A stretch of DNA of 64,000 nt from Marvinbryantia formatexigens DSM 14469 (lineage in GTDB: Bacteria; Bacillota; Clostridia; Lachnospirales; Lachnospiraceae): the NCBI RefSeq assembly GCF_025148285.1, contig NZ_CP102268.1, positions 2,397,001-2,461,000 of the forward strand, in the 5' to 3' direction. The notes beneath the pieces were generated by a model, which was given only the letters and a program-made list of their open reading frames with translations, made no database searches and was not told where the DNA came from. Shown here in pieces: positions 44,239-54,262 of the stretch. The position numbers were made by a program, and so were the translations under genes. Numbering within the stretch: the first letter of the stretch is position 1; every line of letters begins with the position of its first letter.

Positions 44239-44267
44239 ACTATACCCTGTTTTCGATGAAATGTCAA
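44239..44267 (-). promoter_or_regulatory. Promoter of the SRP RNA gene
   Basis: On the minus strand TTGACA (44267-44262), a 17-bp spacer and TATAGT (44244-44239). The predicted start, near 44232, coincides with the 5' end set by RNA pairing. Confidence 0.9.
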
Positions 44268-44573
44268 TGAAATTAAGCAGAATCTTATAATCAATTCGTA
44301 TGTGCCACTTCAGAACCCGGCTATTTCATGAAATATGACAATTTTGAACAGACAAAACAAACGATTTCAAACAAAATCCGTGATAATACTGTGAAAATGC
44401 ATAAAAAGGAAAAAACTGTTCCTTTAAAATTGTACAGAAATGACATATACTGATTTCATCAAAACCAAAACGCATTTGAAACGGCCGAAAAAATGAAGTG
44501 GGTTTGAGACAGATGGCTTTGTTCGGGAACACGATGTTTCCGGTAAATTTGAAAAGGGAAGGAGAGCTTTTAT
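44268..44573 (+). promoter_or_regulatory. Upstream region of the LplABC-like operon
   Basis: A 306-bp gap without a gene. TTTAAA, a 17-bp spacer and TATACT around 44423-44452 could be a promoter. A near-palindrome GGAACA-CGA-TGTTTCC at about 44526-44541 may be an operator. AAGGGAAGGAG before the ATG is the ribosome-binding site. No RNA gene was seen here. Confidence 0.35.
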
Positions 44574-46205
44574 ATGAGGAAAAGATTTATTAGAAAAATA
44601 ACAGTGGTTTCTATGGCAGTAATGATGACAGCGGCAGGTGGAAGGACAGCTTTTGCAGAAGAAATACCCGATATAGATGCGACAGGTACCGTTTATGATC
44701 TGGGAGGACAGACTCTTCCTATCTGTGAACCGGGCGAGGTAAGTCTTACTTATATGGGAAACGATACCTGGTGTGCGGGCGTGAGCTACAATGATGGAAC
44801 AGCGGTACAGAAGGAGATTGAGAAGCGTACCGGCGTACATATTGAATGGGATACCTACAGCAGTGATGTAGAGACTGTGCTACAGACCAGAATGGCTTCC
44901 CTGGAAGGGCTGCCGGATATGGTGGAGGTACCTCCGTTTGATTCTAATGTAGGAGTAGATACATATTCCAGAAACGGCATCCTGATACCGCTTAATGATT
45001 TGATTGCGGAATATGCGCCAAATATCCAGGCGCTATTTGAGAAGTACCCGGCGCTTGAGGCAATGTGTACCTCCTCTGATGGCAACATCTATGCTCTGGC
45101 TGGATGGTGGGGCGATATCAATGATTATGTGCCGGACTATCTTTATATCCGGCAGGACTGGCTTGATAATCTGGGACTGGAAATGCCGGGCACGATAGAT
45201 GAGCTTTACGATGTTATGGTAGCGTTTAAGGAAAAGGATGCGAATGGAAACGGGGATCTGAATGATGAAATTCCGCTTGCTACGAAGGCAGGTCTGAAAA
45301 ATCTTTATTTTCTGATGACCGGTTTTGGATATGATACGAACAGCCTCTGGTACACTGATGCAGAAGGCAAGGTACATTACGCAGCGGTGGAGCAGCAGTA
45401 CAAGGATATGCTGACTTTTTTGAATAAGTGCTACTCTGAAGGTCTGATTTCAGATGACCTGGATGGCACGCTGCTTACTCAGAATATCACAGAAGACAGG
45501 GTGGGAATTGTGTGCCATGATCCGGCAGACAATATGGCTTCTTCTGACGATCTGGCAATGACGAAAAATCCTGACTGTAATTATCAGTTTATGCCGGTGA
45601 TTCAGGCAGATGAAAATGGGACTGCACAGATGACGAAGCGGGCATTAACCTGGCATTATTACGGAATTACTTCTGCCTGCGAAAATCCGGAAGCGGCAAT
45701 CCGGTGGATTGATTATGTGTACGCCAGTGAAGATGGCAGAATGCTTTACAGCTATGGAATAGAAGGATTGTCCTATGAAAAGGATGAAAATGGCAATATT
45801 ACTTTTACGGATCTGATTACCAATAATGAGACTTATACATCTGCATTTTCTGCGCTGCGCAGTATCGGCGCGTGGCCAACTTATTTTATTAATGATTCTG
45901 GTGAAGCTTTCATGAAAATTTTTGAAGGAACCAAGGTTGAGGATGCGTGTAAGGCAGCTTACGGAAATATGAAGGATCCGTTCCCGGAGATGCTGGGAAC
46001 TGCGGAGGAATCAGAGATATATACAAGCATGTGGCCGGATCTGTCCACTTATCTGGATGAGATGTTTACGGCATTTGTAATAGGTACAGAGTCATTGGAT
46101 AATTTTGACAGTTACGTAGAAACAGCGAATAGCATGGGGATGCAGCAGATTATTGAGACGAAAGAAGCGCAGTATGTCAGATATCAGGAGATTACTGCCG
46201 GGTGA
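44574..46205 (+). CDS. ABC solute-binding protein (LplA type)
   Basis: A 543-residue family 1 solute-binding protein of the long LplA type. The signal peptide (about 1-28) ends RTAFA-EEI, with no lipobox. The region TGVHIEWDTYSSDVETVLQTRMASLEGLPDMVEV and the repeated NGNGDLNDEIPL, a calcium-loop-like motif, are typical. Such proteins bind oligosaccharides such as uronate- or rhamnose-containing fragments. No ATPase is in the operon, so a shared ATPase is needed. Confidence 0.9.
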   Translation: MRKRFIRKITVVSMAVMMTAAGGRTAFAEEIPDIDATGTVYDLGGQTLPICEPGEVSLTYMGNDTWCAGVSYNDGTAVQKEIEKRTGVHIEWDTYSSDVETVLQTRMASLEGLPDMVEVPPFDSNVGVDTYSRNGILIPLNDLIAEYAPNIQALFEKYPALEAMCTSSDGNIYALAGWWGDINDYVPDYLYIRQDWLDNLGLEMPGTIDELYDVMVAFKEKDANGNGDLNDEIPLATKAGLKNLYFLMTGFGYDTNSLWYTDAEGKVHYAAVEQQYKDMLTFLNKCYSEGLISDDLDGTLLTQNITEDRVGIVCHDPADNMASSDDLAMTKNPDCNYQFMPVIQADENGTAQMTKRALTWHYYGITSACENPEAAIRWIDYVYASEDGRMLYSYGIEGLSYEKDENGNITFTDLITNNETYTSAFSALRSIGAWPTYFINDSGEAFMKIFEGTKVEDACKAAYGNMKDPFPEMLGTAEESEIYTSMWPDLSTYLDEMFTAFVIGTESLDNFDSYVETANSMGMQQIIETKEAQYVRYQEITAG

Positions 46206-46264
46206 AAATGAGAAATTCAGAGAAAACATATGGATAATATTTTAAGAAATTGAAAGAAGTAAAC

Positions 46265-46293
46265 TCCGGCGCCGGTTCAGGAAACGGCGCCGG
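46265..46293 (+). other. Intra-operon GC hairpin after the binding-protein gene
   Basis: tccggcgccg pairs with cggcgccgga around a nine-base loop, with no T run. Such hairpins often protect the upstream binding-protein mRNA from 3' decay. Confidence 0.6.
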
Positions 46294-46319
46294 AAAGAAA
46301 AATAAGGAGCTGAGGCAAG

Positions 46320-47234
46320 ATGACAGTGATACGGACATGGAAAAAGTATATTAAGCGGGACTGGATGCTGTTGTTGATTATCCTGCCTGGGGTAGTTTAC
46401 TTTGCTGTCTTTTGTTATGGACCAATGTATGGCATTCTGATGGCATTTAAAGATTACAATATCTCAAAGGGGATATGGGGCAGTCCCTGGGTGGGGTTGA
46501 AGCATTTTAAAGAGCTTGTAAATTCTGTTTATTTTGGAAGGCTGGTGAAGAATACCTTTCTACTGAGTATTGAGCAGCTGCTCTGGTCCTTTCCGGTACC
46601 TATTGCCTTTGCTTTGTTGTTGAATGAGATACGGAGCAAAAAATTTCAGCGATTTGCCCAGACTGCGGCATATCTTCCGCATTTTGTTTCTGTGGTGGTG
46701 GTAGTGGGTATTCTAAAGGATATGCTTTCCTCTGATGGAGGCGTGCTGACTCAGTTTCTCTCTTTTTTTGGTGTGACACCGAAAAATTATTTTAATTTAC
46801 CGGAGGCTTTCAGACCTTTGTATGTTGGTTCGGGCGTATGGCAGGAGTTTGGCTGGAATTCTATTATCTATGTAGCTGCTATTGCAGGAATCGACCAACA
46901 GCTTTATGAATCAGCAGCTCTGGATGGGGCGGGGCGATGGAAGCAGCTGATACATATTACACTTCCGTCTATTGCGCCAACTATCATTTTGCTGTTGATT
47001 TTAAATATGGGGAATATGTTGAATATAGGCTATGAAAAGGTTATTCTGATGTACAATGAAGCTACCTATTCCACAGCGGATATTTTTTCCACCTATGTAT
47101 ACAGGAAAGGATTATTGAACGCACAATACAGCTTTGCTTCTGCAGTGGGGCTGGCTAACTCGGTAATCAATGTCATTATTCTGCTGTGTGCAAATTTTCT
47201 TGCAAAAAAGACAACGGAAACGAGCATTTTCTGA
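46320..47234 (+). CDS. ABC permease, LplB type
   Basis: A 304-residue permease with six helices (start IKRDWMLLLIILPGVVYFAVF) and the EAA loop YESAALDGAGRWKQLIHITLPSIAP near 200-225. GGAGC lies upstream of the ATG. LplB-type permeases pair with LplC-type permeases to import oligosaccharides. The context supports one three-gene transporter. Confidence 0.92.
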   Translation: MTVIRTWKKYIKRDWMLLLIILPGVVYFAVFCYGPMYGILMAFKDYNISKGIWGSPWVGLKHFKELVNSVYFGRLVKNTFLLSIEQLLWSFPVPIAFALLLNEIRSKKFQRFAQTAAYLPHFVSVVVVVGILKDMLSSDGGVLTQFLSFFGVTPKNYFNLPEAFRPLYVGSGVWQEFGWNSIIYVAAIAGIDQQLYESAALDGAGRWKQLIHITLPSIAPTIILLLILNMGNMLNIGYEKVILMYNEATYSTADIFSTYVYRKGLLNAQYSFASAVGLANSVINVIILLCANFLAKKTTETSIF

Positions 47235-47256
47235 ATGACAGGAGAGGAGGCGGAAA

Positions 47257-48117
47257 ATGAACAAAAAAGGGAAAATACAGAGAGCGGATATTTTGGTGAC
47301 GATGATGACGGTTCTGATAATAATTATTACTCTGTATCCGGTTATTTATGTAATCAGTATGTCTTTCAGTGACCCGAACCATGTGCTGGCAAAGGATGTA
47401 TACCTTTTTCCTAAGGGGTTTTCATTAAAAGCATACAAAATGATTCTGAATAATAAAACAGTTCTACGTTCCTTTGGAAATACAGTATGGTATACAATTG
47501 TGGGAACGCTTATCAGTGTGACGATGACTGTGTCTACTGCCTATCCCCTGTCCAGAAAACGGTTTTTTCTGCGTAAACAGTTATCATTTTTGATGACGCT
47601 GACGATGTTTGTCAGTGGAGGACTGATTCCGCTCTATATTCTGGTACAGAAGCTACATCTCTACAATACAAGATGGTCTGTCATATTGCCTTATATTATC
47701 AGTGCCTATAATCTGATTATTACCCGCTCTTTTTTTGAGTCCCTGCCGGAGGAGATAGCGGATGCGGCTAAAATAGATGGGGGAACAGAGTGGACCATTA
47801 TGACGAAAGTTTTTATTCCGCTTTCGAAGCCGATTATTTCTGTACTGACTTTATTTTATGGGGTGGGATACTGGAACAGCTATTTTGCGCCGCTGATTTT
47901 TCTGTCTAATGATAAATTACAGCCGATTCAGCTTTATCTGCGGGGCATTCTACTTACCAGCGAGATGCAGTCTGCCGGTATGGGGATGGATGCGGTGCTG
48001 ATGAATGAACAGATGAAGTATGCCGTGATTGTGGTGGCTTGTTTCCCGATTATGCTTTTGTATCCTTTTATTCAGAAATATTTTGAGAAGGGTGTACTTA
48101 TCGGGGCCGTAAAATAG
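47257..48117 (+). CDS. ABC permease, LplC type (YtcP-like)
   Basis: A 286-residue permease with six helices, the family start ADILVTMMTVLIIIITLYPVIYVIS, and the EAA loop EEIADAAKIDGGTEWTIMTKVFIPLSKP. The YWNSYFAPLIFLSNDKLQPIQLYLR motif is typical. It starts 22 bp after LplB-like with GGAGGCG upstream and completes the channel. Confidence 0.92.
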   Translation: MNKKGKIQRADILVTMMTVLIIIITLYPVIYVISMSFSDPNHVLAKDVYLFPKGFSLKAYKMILNNKTVLRSFGNTVWYTIVGTLISVTMTVSTAYPLSRKRFFLRKQLSFLMTLTMFVSGGLIPLYILVQKLHLYNTRWSVILPYIISAYNLIITRSFFESLPEEIADAAKIDGGTEWTIMTKVFIPLSKPIISVLTLFYGVGYWNSYFAPLIFLSNDKLQPIQLYLRGILLTSEMQSAGMGMDAVLMNEQMKYAVIVVACFPIMLLYPFIQKYFEKGVLIGAVK

Positions 48118-48188
48118 AAGAACGGCACAATATCTGGAAAATAATTTTGGGATATATGTTAGGGTGTGTTTTGCCGGGAGGAATGAAG

Positions 48189-49190
48189 ATGAATATAAAA
48201 GCGCCGGAAAATATGAGCAGCGTGGAACGGATTGCGTTTTATGACTGCGAGGAAAATAAAAAATTTTATCAGTATGGAACAGCGGGAGGTTGGAAAAAAT
48301 ACAGGGAAAACCCGGTGTTTGGAGGAGAACATGGTACCTGTTTTGACGTGTCATTGCTGCGGGATGAGGAAGCTTCTTTATTTAAGATGTGGTTTTCCTG
48401 GAGACCCAGAAAGGCAATCGGCTATACTGAGAGCAGAGACGGAATGCATTGGAGTGAACCCAGGGTAGTGCTGGAACCGCTGAAAGAATCTGCCTGGGAG
48501 GCGGATGAGATAAACCGTCCTACGGTAATTTTTCATAATGGGAGATATCAGATGTGGTATTCCGGTCAGATGAAACCGTATCAGGAGAATGGACGCTCCG
48601 TGATAGGATATGCGGAAAGCATGGATGGAATTCATTGGATCAGACGGGAAACACCGGTAATGATTCCTGACCAGCTTTGGGAAAAACAGGCTGTTATGTG
48701 CCCGCATGTGCTTTTTGATGATGAAGATGGACAATATAAGATGTGGTATGCGGCAGGCTGCAACCATGAGCCGGATGCTATCGGATATGCCTGGAGCAGA
48801 GATGGTATCCGGTGGGAAAAATATAGGGAGAATCCAGTGCTTTCACCGGACATAGAACATTTGTGGGAGCAGCATAAGGTAGTAGCACCATGTGTGATTA
48901 AGGAAGATGGCTGGTTTTACATGTTTTATGTGGGACATCTCCATGAGGAGCGGGCGCAGGTAGGACTGGCACGCTCAGAAAATGGTATTACCGGCTGGGA
49001 AAAGCACCCGGATAATCCCTTAATCTGCCCGGATGAAGGAAGATGGGATTCTGTAGCAGTATACAAGCCGTTCGTTTTAAAGGTGGGAAATCAGTGGTGG
49101 ATGTGGTATAATGGGGCAGAATATGAAGAGCCGGTCTGGGTATTTGAGCAGATTGGTCTGGCAGTGCTGGATAGAGAAGCGTTGTTTTAG
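48189..49190 (+). CDS. Beta-propeller glycosidase-like protein (GH43/GH32/GH130 clan type)
   Basis: A 333-residue cytosolic protein; the ATG at 48189 has GGGAGG at 7 bp. Four to five propeller blades are visible through repeats of MWYSG/MWYAAG/MFYVGH/MWYNG and IGYAESMDGIHW, IGYAWSRDGIRW and VGLARSENGITGW. No signal peptide, so it acts on imported sugar. I cannot assign catalytic acids with confidence or choose among GH43, GH32 and GH130. Placed after the LplABC-like genes, it probably trims or phosphorylyses the transported oligosaccharide. Confidence 0.82.
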   Translation: MNIKAPENMSSVERIAFYDCEENKKFYQYGTAGGWKKYRENPVFGGEHGTCFDVSLLRDEEASLFKMWFSWRPRKAIGYTESRDGMHWSEPRVVLEPLKESAWEADEINRPTVIFHNGRYQMWYSGQMKPYQENGRSVIGYAESMDGIHWIRRETPVMIPDQLWEKQAVMCPHVLFDDEDGQYKMWYAAGCNHEPDAIGYAWSRDGIRWEKYRENPVLSPDIEHLWEQHKVVAPCVIKEDGWFYMFYVGHLHEERAQVGLARSENGITGWEKHPDNPLICPDEGRWDSVAVYKPFVLKVGNQWWMWYNGAEYEEPVWVFEQIGLAVLDREALF

Positions 49191-49247
49191 GAAAAACGGG
49201 AAGTGAAAAAGGAGTGGGAGAATTTTGTTGTAAATGAGGGGTGGAGA

Positions 49248-51560
49248 ATGAAGAACAGAAGAAAAAACCAGACAAAATCTAAAATGTTTGCCTCCTACAT
49301 AGTGATTCCGGTCTTGATTCTGACAGTGATATCCTGTCTGTTTTCATCAGCTTATTATGAAGTATCGCAAAGACGAAATTTAGCTTTTGAGGATTCGGCT
49401 TCTGAAAATGTCAATGAACAGCTGAAGGGAGTGATGGATAATCTGTTGAAATCAGCGGTTCAATATTCTATGACACCCTGGGTCCGGCGATTGAAATATA
49501 TGCAGAAGATTCCCGATATGATGCAAAAGAGCATTACCGCGTCTGACATTCTGGATTATGCCAGTACGGTGTCGCTGGCTGAGATAAATGAGAATCTGGT
49601 GGAATCCATCTACATTTATTACAGTCTGGAAGGTTTTGGGATTAGCAGTATTGGTCGGGTAACATGGGATGAATATATAGATATTTACGGGATTATCTGT
49701 GAAGAGAAAAGCGTTCAGACCGGAGAGGTGCTGAGTGAGAATAATCAGCAGGCTATTTATCACCATGTTTCAATGATTAAAAATGGAAAGCGGATGGATG
49801 GTTTTTTCCTTATCCAGACAATTCCGATGGAGAATACGTACAATGGAGAAGTAAATATTTTGTTTTATGTTTCCTATGATGCATTATGTGACTATATTTG
49901 GAAATTTGCAGGTGACGGGACAGAACAGCTTTATCTTACGGATGGACAGGAAATACTGTGCAACCTTGCGAACAGAGCAGGGGATATGGAACAAATTGGA
50001 AAAGAGCTGCGGACAGAGGGGGCGGAGGAAACGCAGCTTTTACCGGGGGACTCCATCAAAGAATTGAAGTCCGGGGAAAAGGGATTTGTTTATCGGAAGA
50101 GCCTTGATAAATATGTTTCAGAATATACGAAGACAGGAATGGATATTGGTGTATTGCAGATTCTTGAACCGGATTTTCTGCGCAGTGATTTTTTTAGTTT
50201 TTTAAAGTGGATTGTGGCAGGGGATTTTTTGTTGTTTGGATTGATTGTGATTGTATCATCCCGGCTTACAAAGCGCAGCTACCAGCCGTTGGAGCACATT
50301 ATGAATCTGATTGACGAGAAGAATCGGGAAAATCTTGATGAATATCAGCTGATTGAACATACGTTGAAAGCATTCAACTCCCAGAAGGAACGGCTGGATA
50401 TATCGGTTTATGAACAGAATCCTTTAGTGGAGCAGTATCTTCTTCATAATCTGTTGAATCAGGGGCGTCTCCGGCAGGATGAGGTTAAATATATTAATAC
50501 TATGCGGAGGTATGCAGGGTTCCGTTGTCTGGTGTTGAAGGATAGCCTGGAGACCGGGCAGTATGCGGGGGAAATAGATGCCTGTCTGGCGGTATATCCG
50601 CAGATTCACGCCGCTTCCCTGAAGGGGGAGAACTGCTATATCTGGGTACTCAGCTACGGTGAGGAGAGTCTGGTAGAAGAGATTGTGGACACTTTGGAGC
50701 AGACCTTTACGGAGATGGACTATCGGGAGGCAGTAATGGCTATGAGCGGCAGATATGAGGAACTTCTCAGGATGCAGGAAGCGTTTCGCGAAGCGGTCTG
50801 TACGCTGAGTTACCATTATTTCTATCCGGAGAGAAAGCTGTTGCTATATGATGGAGATTTTATTGGGGAACGGGAACAAAGTAAAGTGACCTTTGAGATA
50901 GCGGACGGAGTCATGGAGGAACTCCGGAAATATGTGGAAGCTCTTCAGCCCAGGGCGGTTGTTACAGTGTATTGCCAGTTGGTCTGGTATAATTTCCGGG
51001 AACGTATGCTGAGCCGGGAAAAATGGTTTGCAGGAATCCACGAGTTAAATGAACATATGGCAGATATGTTTAGGGACTCCGGCAGAGAGGAGGCTCTTGA
51101 ACGTATCGGGCTTCTGGAACCGGAAAATTTTGGGAGTTTAGATGGCTATCTGCAAACCTTTGAAGTGAAAATTACCCAACTGATAGAACGCTGTGCTTCC
51201 CGGGAAAATCCTATATATACAGTGCGTAATCAGATGATACGTCAGTATGTGGAGGAGCATCTCGCGGACGCGAACCTGTCGCTGAGCGAGACAGCACGGG
51301 TAACGCGCTACACCTCCACCTATTTTGGCAAATATTTTAAAGAACAGTTCGGATGCGCCTTCCAGCAGTATGTGGCTGTGCGGCGGATTGAATGCGCAAA
51401 GAAATACTTACTGGAAGATCCGGAACGGAGAAATATGAGTATCCAGGAGATTGCGCTGGCCTGCGGTTTTACCAATGACGTGACCTTCCGCCGGACTTTT
51501 AAGCGGTATACGGGAGTTACGCCGTCCCAATTCGAAAAGGAAAACCTGAGCGAGACGTAA
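49248..51560 (+). CDS. Membrane-bound AraC family regulator with extracellular sensor
   Basis: A 770-residue one-component sensor. Helix 1 (about 15-35), an extracellular region (about 40-300), helix 2 (IVAGDFLLFGLIVIVSS, about 305-325), a cytosolic linker with a YesN-like middle region, and two AraC helix-turn-helix motifs at the end (ANLSLSETARVTRYTSTYFGKYF and NMSIQEIALACGFTNDVTFRRTFKRYTG). The ATG at 49248 has GGTGGAG upstream. It likely senses the oligosaccharide outside and activates the operon at 44574. Confidence 0.88.
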   Translation: MKNRRKNQTKSKMFASYIVIPVLILTVISCLFSSAYYEVSQRRNLAFEDSASENVNEQLKGVMDNLLKSAVQYSMTPWVRRLKYMQKIPDMMQKSITASDILDYASTVSLAEINENLVESIYIYYSLEGFGISSIGRVTWDEYIDIYGIICEEKSVQTGEVLSENNQQAIYHHVSMIKNGKRMDGFFLIQTIPMENTYNGEVNILFYVSYDALCDYIWKFAGDGTEQLYLTDGQEILCNLANRAGDMEQIGKELRTEGAEETQLLPGDSIKELKSGEKGFVYRKSLDKYVSEYTKTGMDIGVLQILEPDFLRSDFFSFLKWIVAGDFLLFGLIVIVSSRLTKRSYQPLEHIMNLIDEKNRENLDEYQLIEHTLKAFNSQKERLDISVYEQNPLVEQYLLHNLLNQGRLRQDEVKYINTMRRYAGFRCLVLKDSLETGQYAGEIDACLAVYPQIHAASLKGENCYIWVLSYGEESLVEEIVDTLEQTFTEMDYREAVMAMSGRYEELLRMQEAFREAVCTLSYHYFYPERKLLLYDGDFIGEREQSKVTFEIADGVMEELRKYVEALQPRAVVTVYCQLVWYNFRERMLSREKWFAGIHELNEHMADMFRDSGREEALERIGLLEPENFGSLDGYLQTFEVKITQLIERCASRENPIYTVRNQMIRQYVEEHLADANLSLSETARVTRYTSTYFGKYFKEQFGCAFQQYVAVRRIECAKKYLLEDPERRNMSIQEIALACGFTNDVTFRRTFKRYTGVTPSQFEKENLSET

Positions 51561-51579
51561 TCAGTGCTGAATAGCTGAC

Positions 51580-52197
51580 TTAAAACAGCGAAACAAGGTC
51601 CATCGGGCAGGAAATCCTCATATCAGGCTCTGCCACGCTGCCGAAGCCATACTCGGCAAAGACGAAGGGGATTCCGGCTTCTTTGCAGGCATCGGCATCG
51701 CCCTGGGTGTCGCCGACATAAACCGGATCCTGCAGATTGTTTTCGCGCATCAGACGCAGAATGGTCTGTCCCTTGGAGGTGCCGGTCTGCCCGAAGCAGA
51801 GGTGGTCTTTAAAATATTTTCCGTATCCGGTCTTGCGAAAAAGCAGCTCGATATAGCCGGACTGGCAGTTGCTTACAATAAAGAGCGGGTATTTTGCGGA
51901 CAGAGCCTTCAGCGCGTCCTCCAGACCTTCATACACAGTCCCCGGTGTTTTTTCGAGCTCTTCGTGCTCCTGCGTGAAGCACATTTCGGCAAGCGCGCAC
52001 TGGCGCTCATAGGGAAGACTGGGGAGCAGAGTGGCAAAAATCACATCCATCGGTTTTCCGAAAAGCTGCTTTAAATCGTCCGGCGTCACCCGGATGGGCA
52101 AATCAGTATTTTCGCTGATTGTCCGGTTATAGGCAACGGCAACGACATCCGTAGAATCCCAGAGCGTGCCGTCTACATCAAAAATAATTCCATCCAT
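51580..52197 (-). CDS. HAD-superfamily phosphatase (phosphoglycolate phosphatase-like)
   Basis: A 205-residue HAD hydrolase with DVDGTLWDST (nucleophile and acid), a cap domain (about 15-80), IVSNCQSGY, K in TGTSKGQT and VGDTQGDADACKEAG. I chose the ATG at 52197 (MDGIIFDVDGT) with AAGGAG upstream; the longer frame adds 29 unrelated residues. It dephosphorylates small metabolites in the cytosol. A strong terminator separates it from the GH13 gene upstream on the same strand, so it is transcribed separately. Confidence 0.9.
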   Translation of the reverse strand: MDGIIFDVDGTLWDSTDVVAVAYNRTISENTDLPIRVTPDDLKQLFGKPMDVIFATLLPSLPYERQCALAEMCFTQEHEELEKTPGTVYEGLEDALKALSAKYPLFIVSNCQSGYIELLFRKTGYGKYFKDHLCFGQTGTSKGQTILRLMRENNLQDPVYVGDTQGDADACKEAGIPFVFAEYGFGSVAEPDMRISCPMDLVSLF

Positions 52198-52253
52198 GAC
52201 AGTTCTCCTTATATATCTTGAGATAGTTTTTTCCGGGCACATGCCGGAACTAA

Positions 52254-52275
52254 AAACGTCCACCGGACGTTTTTT
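52254..52275 (-). terminator. Bidirectional terminator-like hairpin
   Basis: aacgtcc/ggacgtt with a three-base loop is flanked by A and T runs on both sides, so it can act on either strand. It lies between the GH13 and HAD genes. Confidence 0.6.
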
Positions 52276-52290
52276 CGTATGCATGGCAAT

Positions 52291-52357
52291 AAAAAACTGC
52301 CCGTCGTTCCCGCCCGCGCCTGCAGGAGCAGACTGGTGGGAACATCTGCGGACAGTT
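52291..52357 (-). terminator. Terminator of the GH13 gene
   Basis: On the minus strand a long imperfect hairpin (aactgtccg...gttcccacc pairing with ggcgggaac...gggcagtt) is followed by TTTTTATT. Confidence 0.65.
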
Positions 52358-52431
52358 TATCATAAAAAGAGAAAAATCACAATGAAATTATCAAATATAG
52401 CGGGTAACAAATTATGAAACACAGCCGGGGG

Positions 52432-54099
52432 CTACAGCTCCAGCACTACTGCCTGATAGCCCTCCAGATGAAGCTGCGTGCCTTCTGCGGCGAGCTGTCC
52501 GAGATTGTTGAGCAGCACTTTTTTATAAGGCGCATCAAGTGTGACGGTCTGCGGCTGTTTCTGGTAATTGGCGATAACCAGCAGCGTCTGCTGGCTGCCG
52601 CGGCGGTAAAATGCCATCAGATTGTGACAATCTTCCCACACCGGTTCCAGATCCCCGTAAACAATGGTGTCAGCGTACTGCGGATTTTTTCGCAGCGCTG
52701 TCAGCTTTTTATAATAATTCAGTACGGAATCTTCGCGCTGCGTCTGTTCGGCAGCATTGATCTTTGTGTAATTTGGATTCACGCGCAGCCAGGGCGTACC
52801 GCTGGTGAATCCGGCATTTTCGCTGTCGTTCCACTGGAACGGAGTGCGGGCGTTGTCACGGCTCAGGCGGTTGACCGTTTTCAGTGCTTCCTCCGGAGAA
52901 AGCCCGGCATCTAAGGCAACCTGGTATTCGTCGAGCGTGCTGATGTCGTCCACTTCGTCAATCGAAGTGAATGTCAGATTTTCCATGCCAAGCTCCTGCC
53001 CCTGGTAGAGGAAGGGCAGACCCTTCAGCATAAAGGAAATAGTTCCGAGCATTTTTTTGCTCGTCTCGCAGCAGTCGCCTTCCGGAATGTAGCGGCTGAC
53101 GCCGCGGGGCTCGTCGTGGTTTTCAATAATATTCGAAAGAAAACCGATGTTTTCTACCTTGCGCTGGCTCTCGAAGCAGCAGTGCTTAAAATCATCCGGC
53201 GTAATCAGGCGGCTGTCGTACCAACCCTTCGGACTGCCGCCGAAGATGGTCTCGTTAAAGTCGAACATGGTGGAAAAGCAGCCGTTATCGCCGATGAAAT
53301 CCGGCAGCTCCTCCTGTTTTTCGTTGAAGACCTCGCCGACGGAAAAGGCGTTGTGGGGCTTAAAGGTGTTGTCTGCCATTTCGTGCAGGAAATCGAGTAC
53401 ACCCTGCGCGTCCTCCAGCATATAGTGAATCGAGGAAAGCCCGTCCTCGCGGTCAACCGGATAATCCTTAAAGGGCAGCGCTTTTTTGATATTGATAATC
53501 GCATCGATACGGAAGCCGGCAACGCCCCTGTCCAGCCACCAGTTAATCATTTTGTAGATTTCATGGCGCACTTCGGGGTTTTCCCAGTTTAAATCCGGCT
53601 GCTTTTTGTGAAATACATGCAGGTAATATTTGTCGGTTCCGGGAATCTTTTCCCATACCGGACCGCCAAAATAAGAACGCCAGTTGCACGGCAGCTTTCC
53701 GTCTTTGCATTCTTCGATATAAAAATATTTTCCGTAAGGACCGTCCGGGTCGGCAAGCGCCTTCTGGAACCATTCGTGCTCATCGGAGCAGTGGTTTACG
53801 ACCAGATCAAGCACGATATACATATCGCGTTTTTTGGCTTCGGCAATCAGCTCATCCATGTCCGCCAGCGTTCCGAAGCGCGGGTCGATATTGTAATAAT
53901 CGGAAATGTCGTAGCCCTGGTCTGCCAGCGGGGAGCAGAAGCAGGGGGAAATCCAGACGATATCCACGCCAAGCTCCTTTAAGTAATCAAGTTTTTCAAT
54001 AATTCCGCGAAGGTCTCCGATACCGTCCCCGTTGGTATCATAAAAGCTCTTCGGGTAAATCTGATAGGCAACCTTTCCATGCCACCATTTTTTCTGCAT
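52432..54099 (-). CDS. malL: GH13 alpha-glucosidase (oligo-1,6-glucosidase type)
   Basis: A 555-residue GH13 enzyme. The start MQKKWWHGKVAYQIYPKSF with AAGGAGG upstream is typical of MalL. Conserved regions: DLVVNHCSDEH, GFRIDA with the nucleophile D199, VGEVFN with the acid/base E256, and ENHDEPR with D329. A calcium-like DTNGDGIGDL loop is near residue 21. It hydrolyses alpha-1,6 or alpha-1,4 glucosidic bonds of short oligosaccharides in the cytosol. The AraC gene upstream on the same strand probably regulates it. Confidence 0.93.
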   Translation of the reverse strand: MQKKWWHGKVAYQIYPKSFYDTNGDGIGDLRGIIEKLDYLKELGVDIVWISPCFCSPLADQGYDISDYYNIDPRFGTLADMDELIAEAKKRDMYIVLDLVVNHCSDEHEWFQKALADPDGPYGKYFYIEECKDGKLPCNWRSYFGGPVWEKIPGTDKYYLHVFHKKQPDLNWENPEVRHEIYKMINWWLDRGVAGFRIDAIINIKKALPFKDYPVDREDGLSSIHYMLEDAQGVLDFLHEMADNTFKPHNAFSVGEVFNEKQEELPDFIGDNGCFSTMFDFNETIFGGSPKGWYDSRLITPDDFKHCCFESQRKVENIGFLSNIIENHDEPRGVSRYIPEGDCCETSKKMLGTISFMLKGLPFLYQGQELGMENLTFTSIDEVDDISTLDEYQVALDAGLSPEEALKTVNRLSRDNARTPFQWNDSENAGFTSGTPWLRVNPNYTKINAAEQTQREDSVLNYYKKLTALRKNPQYADTIVYGDLEPVWEDCHNLMAFYRRGSQQTLLVIANYQKQPQTVTLDAPYKKVLLNNLGQLAAEGTQLHLEGYQAVVLEL

Positions 54100-54262
54100 A
54101 ATCAAATCCTCCTTCCGGGTAATTCAGACCGAATGCGCTCCGTTACTGTGAACGGAGTAAACAGTAACTGCGCCCCGGCTCTTACAGGCTGGATACAGTA
54201 TAATTCCAGAGCCGGAAAAAATCTTCTGCAAATATGACTAAAAATTACGAAATATTGACTTT

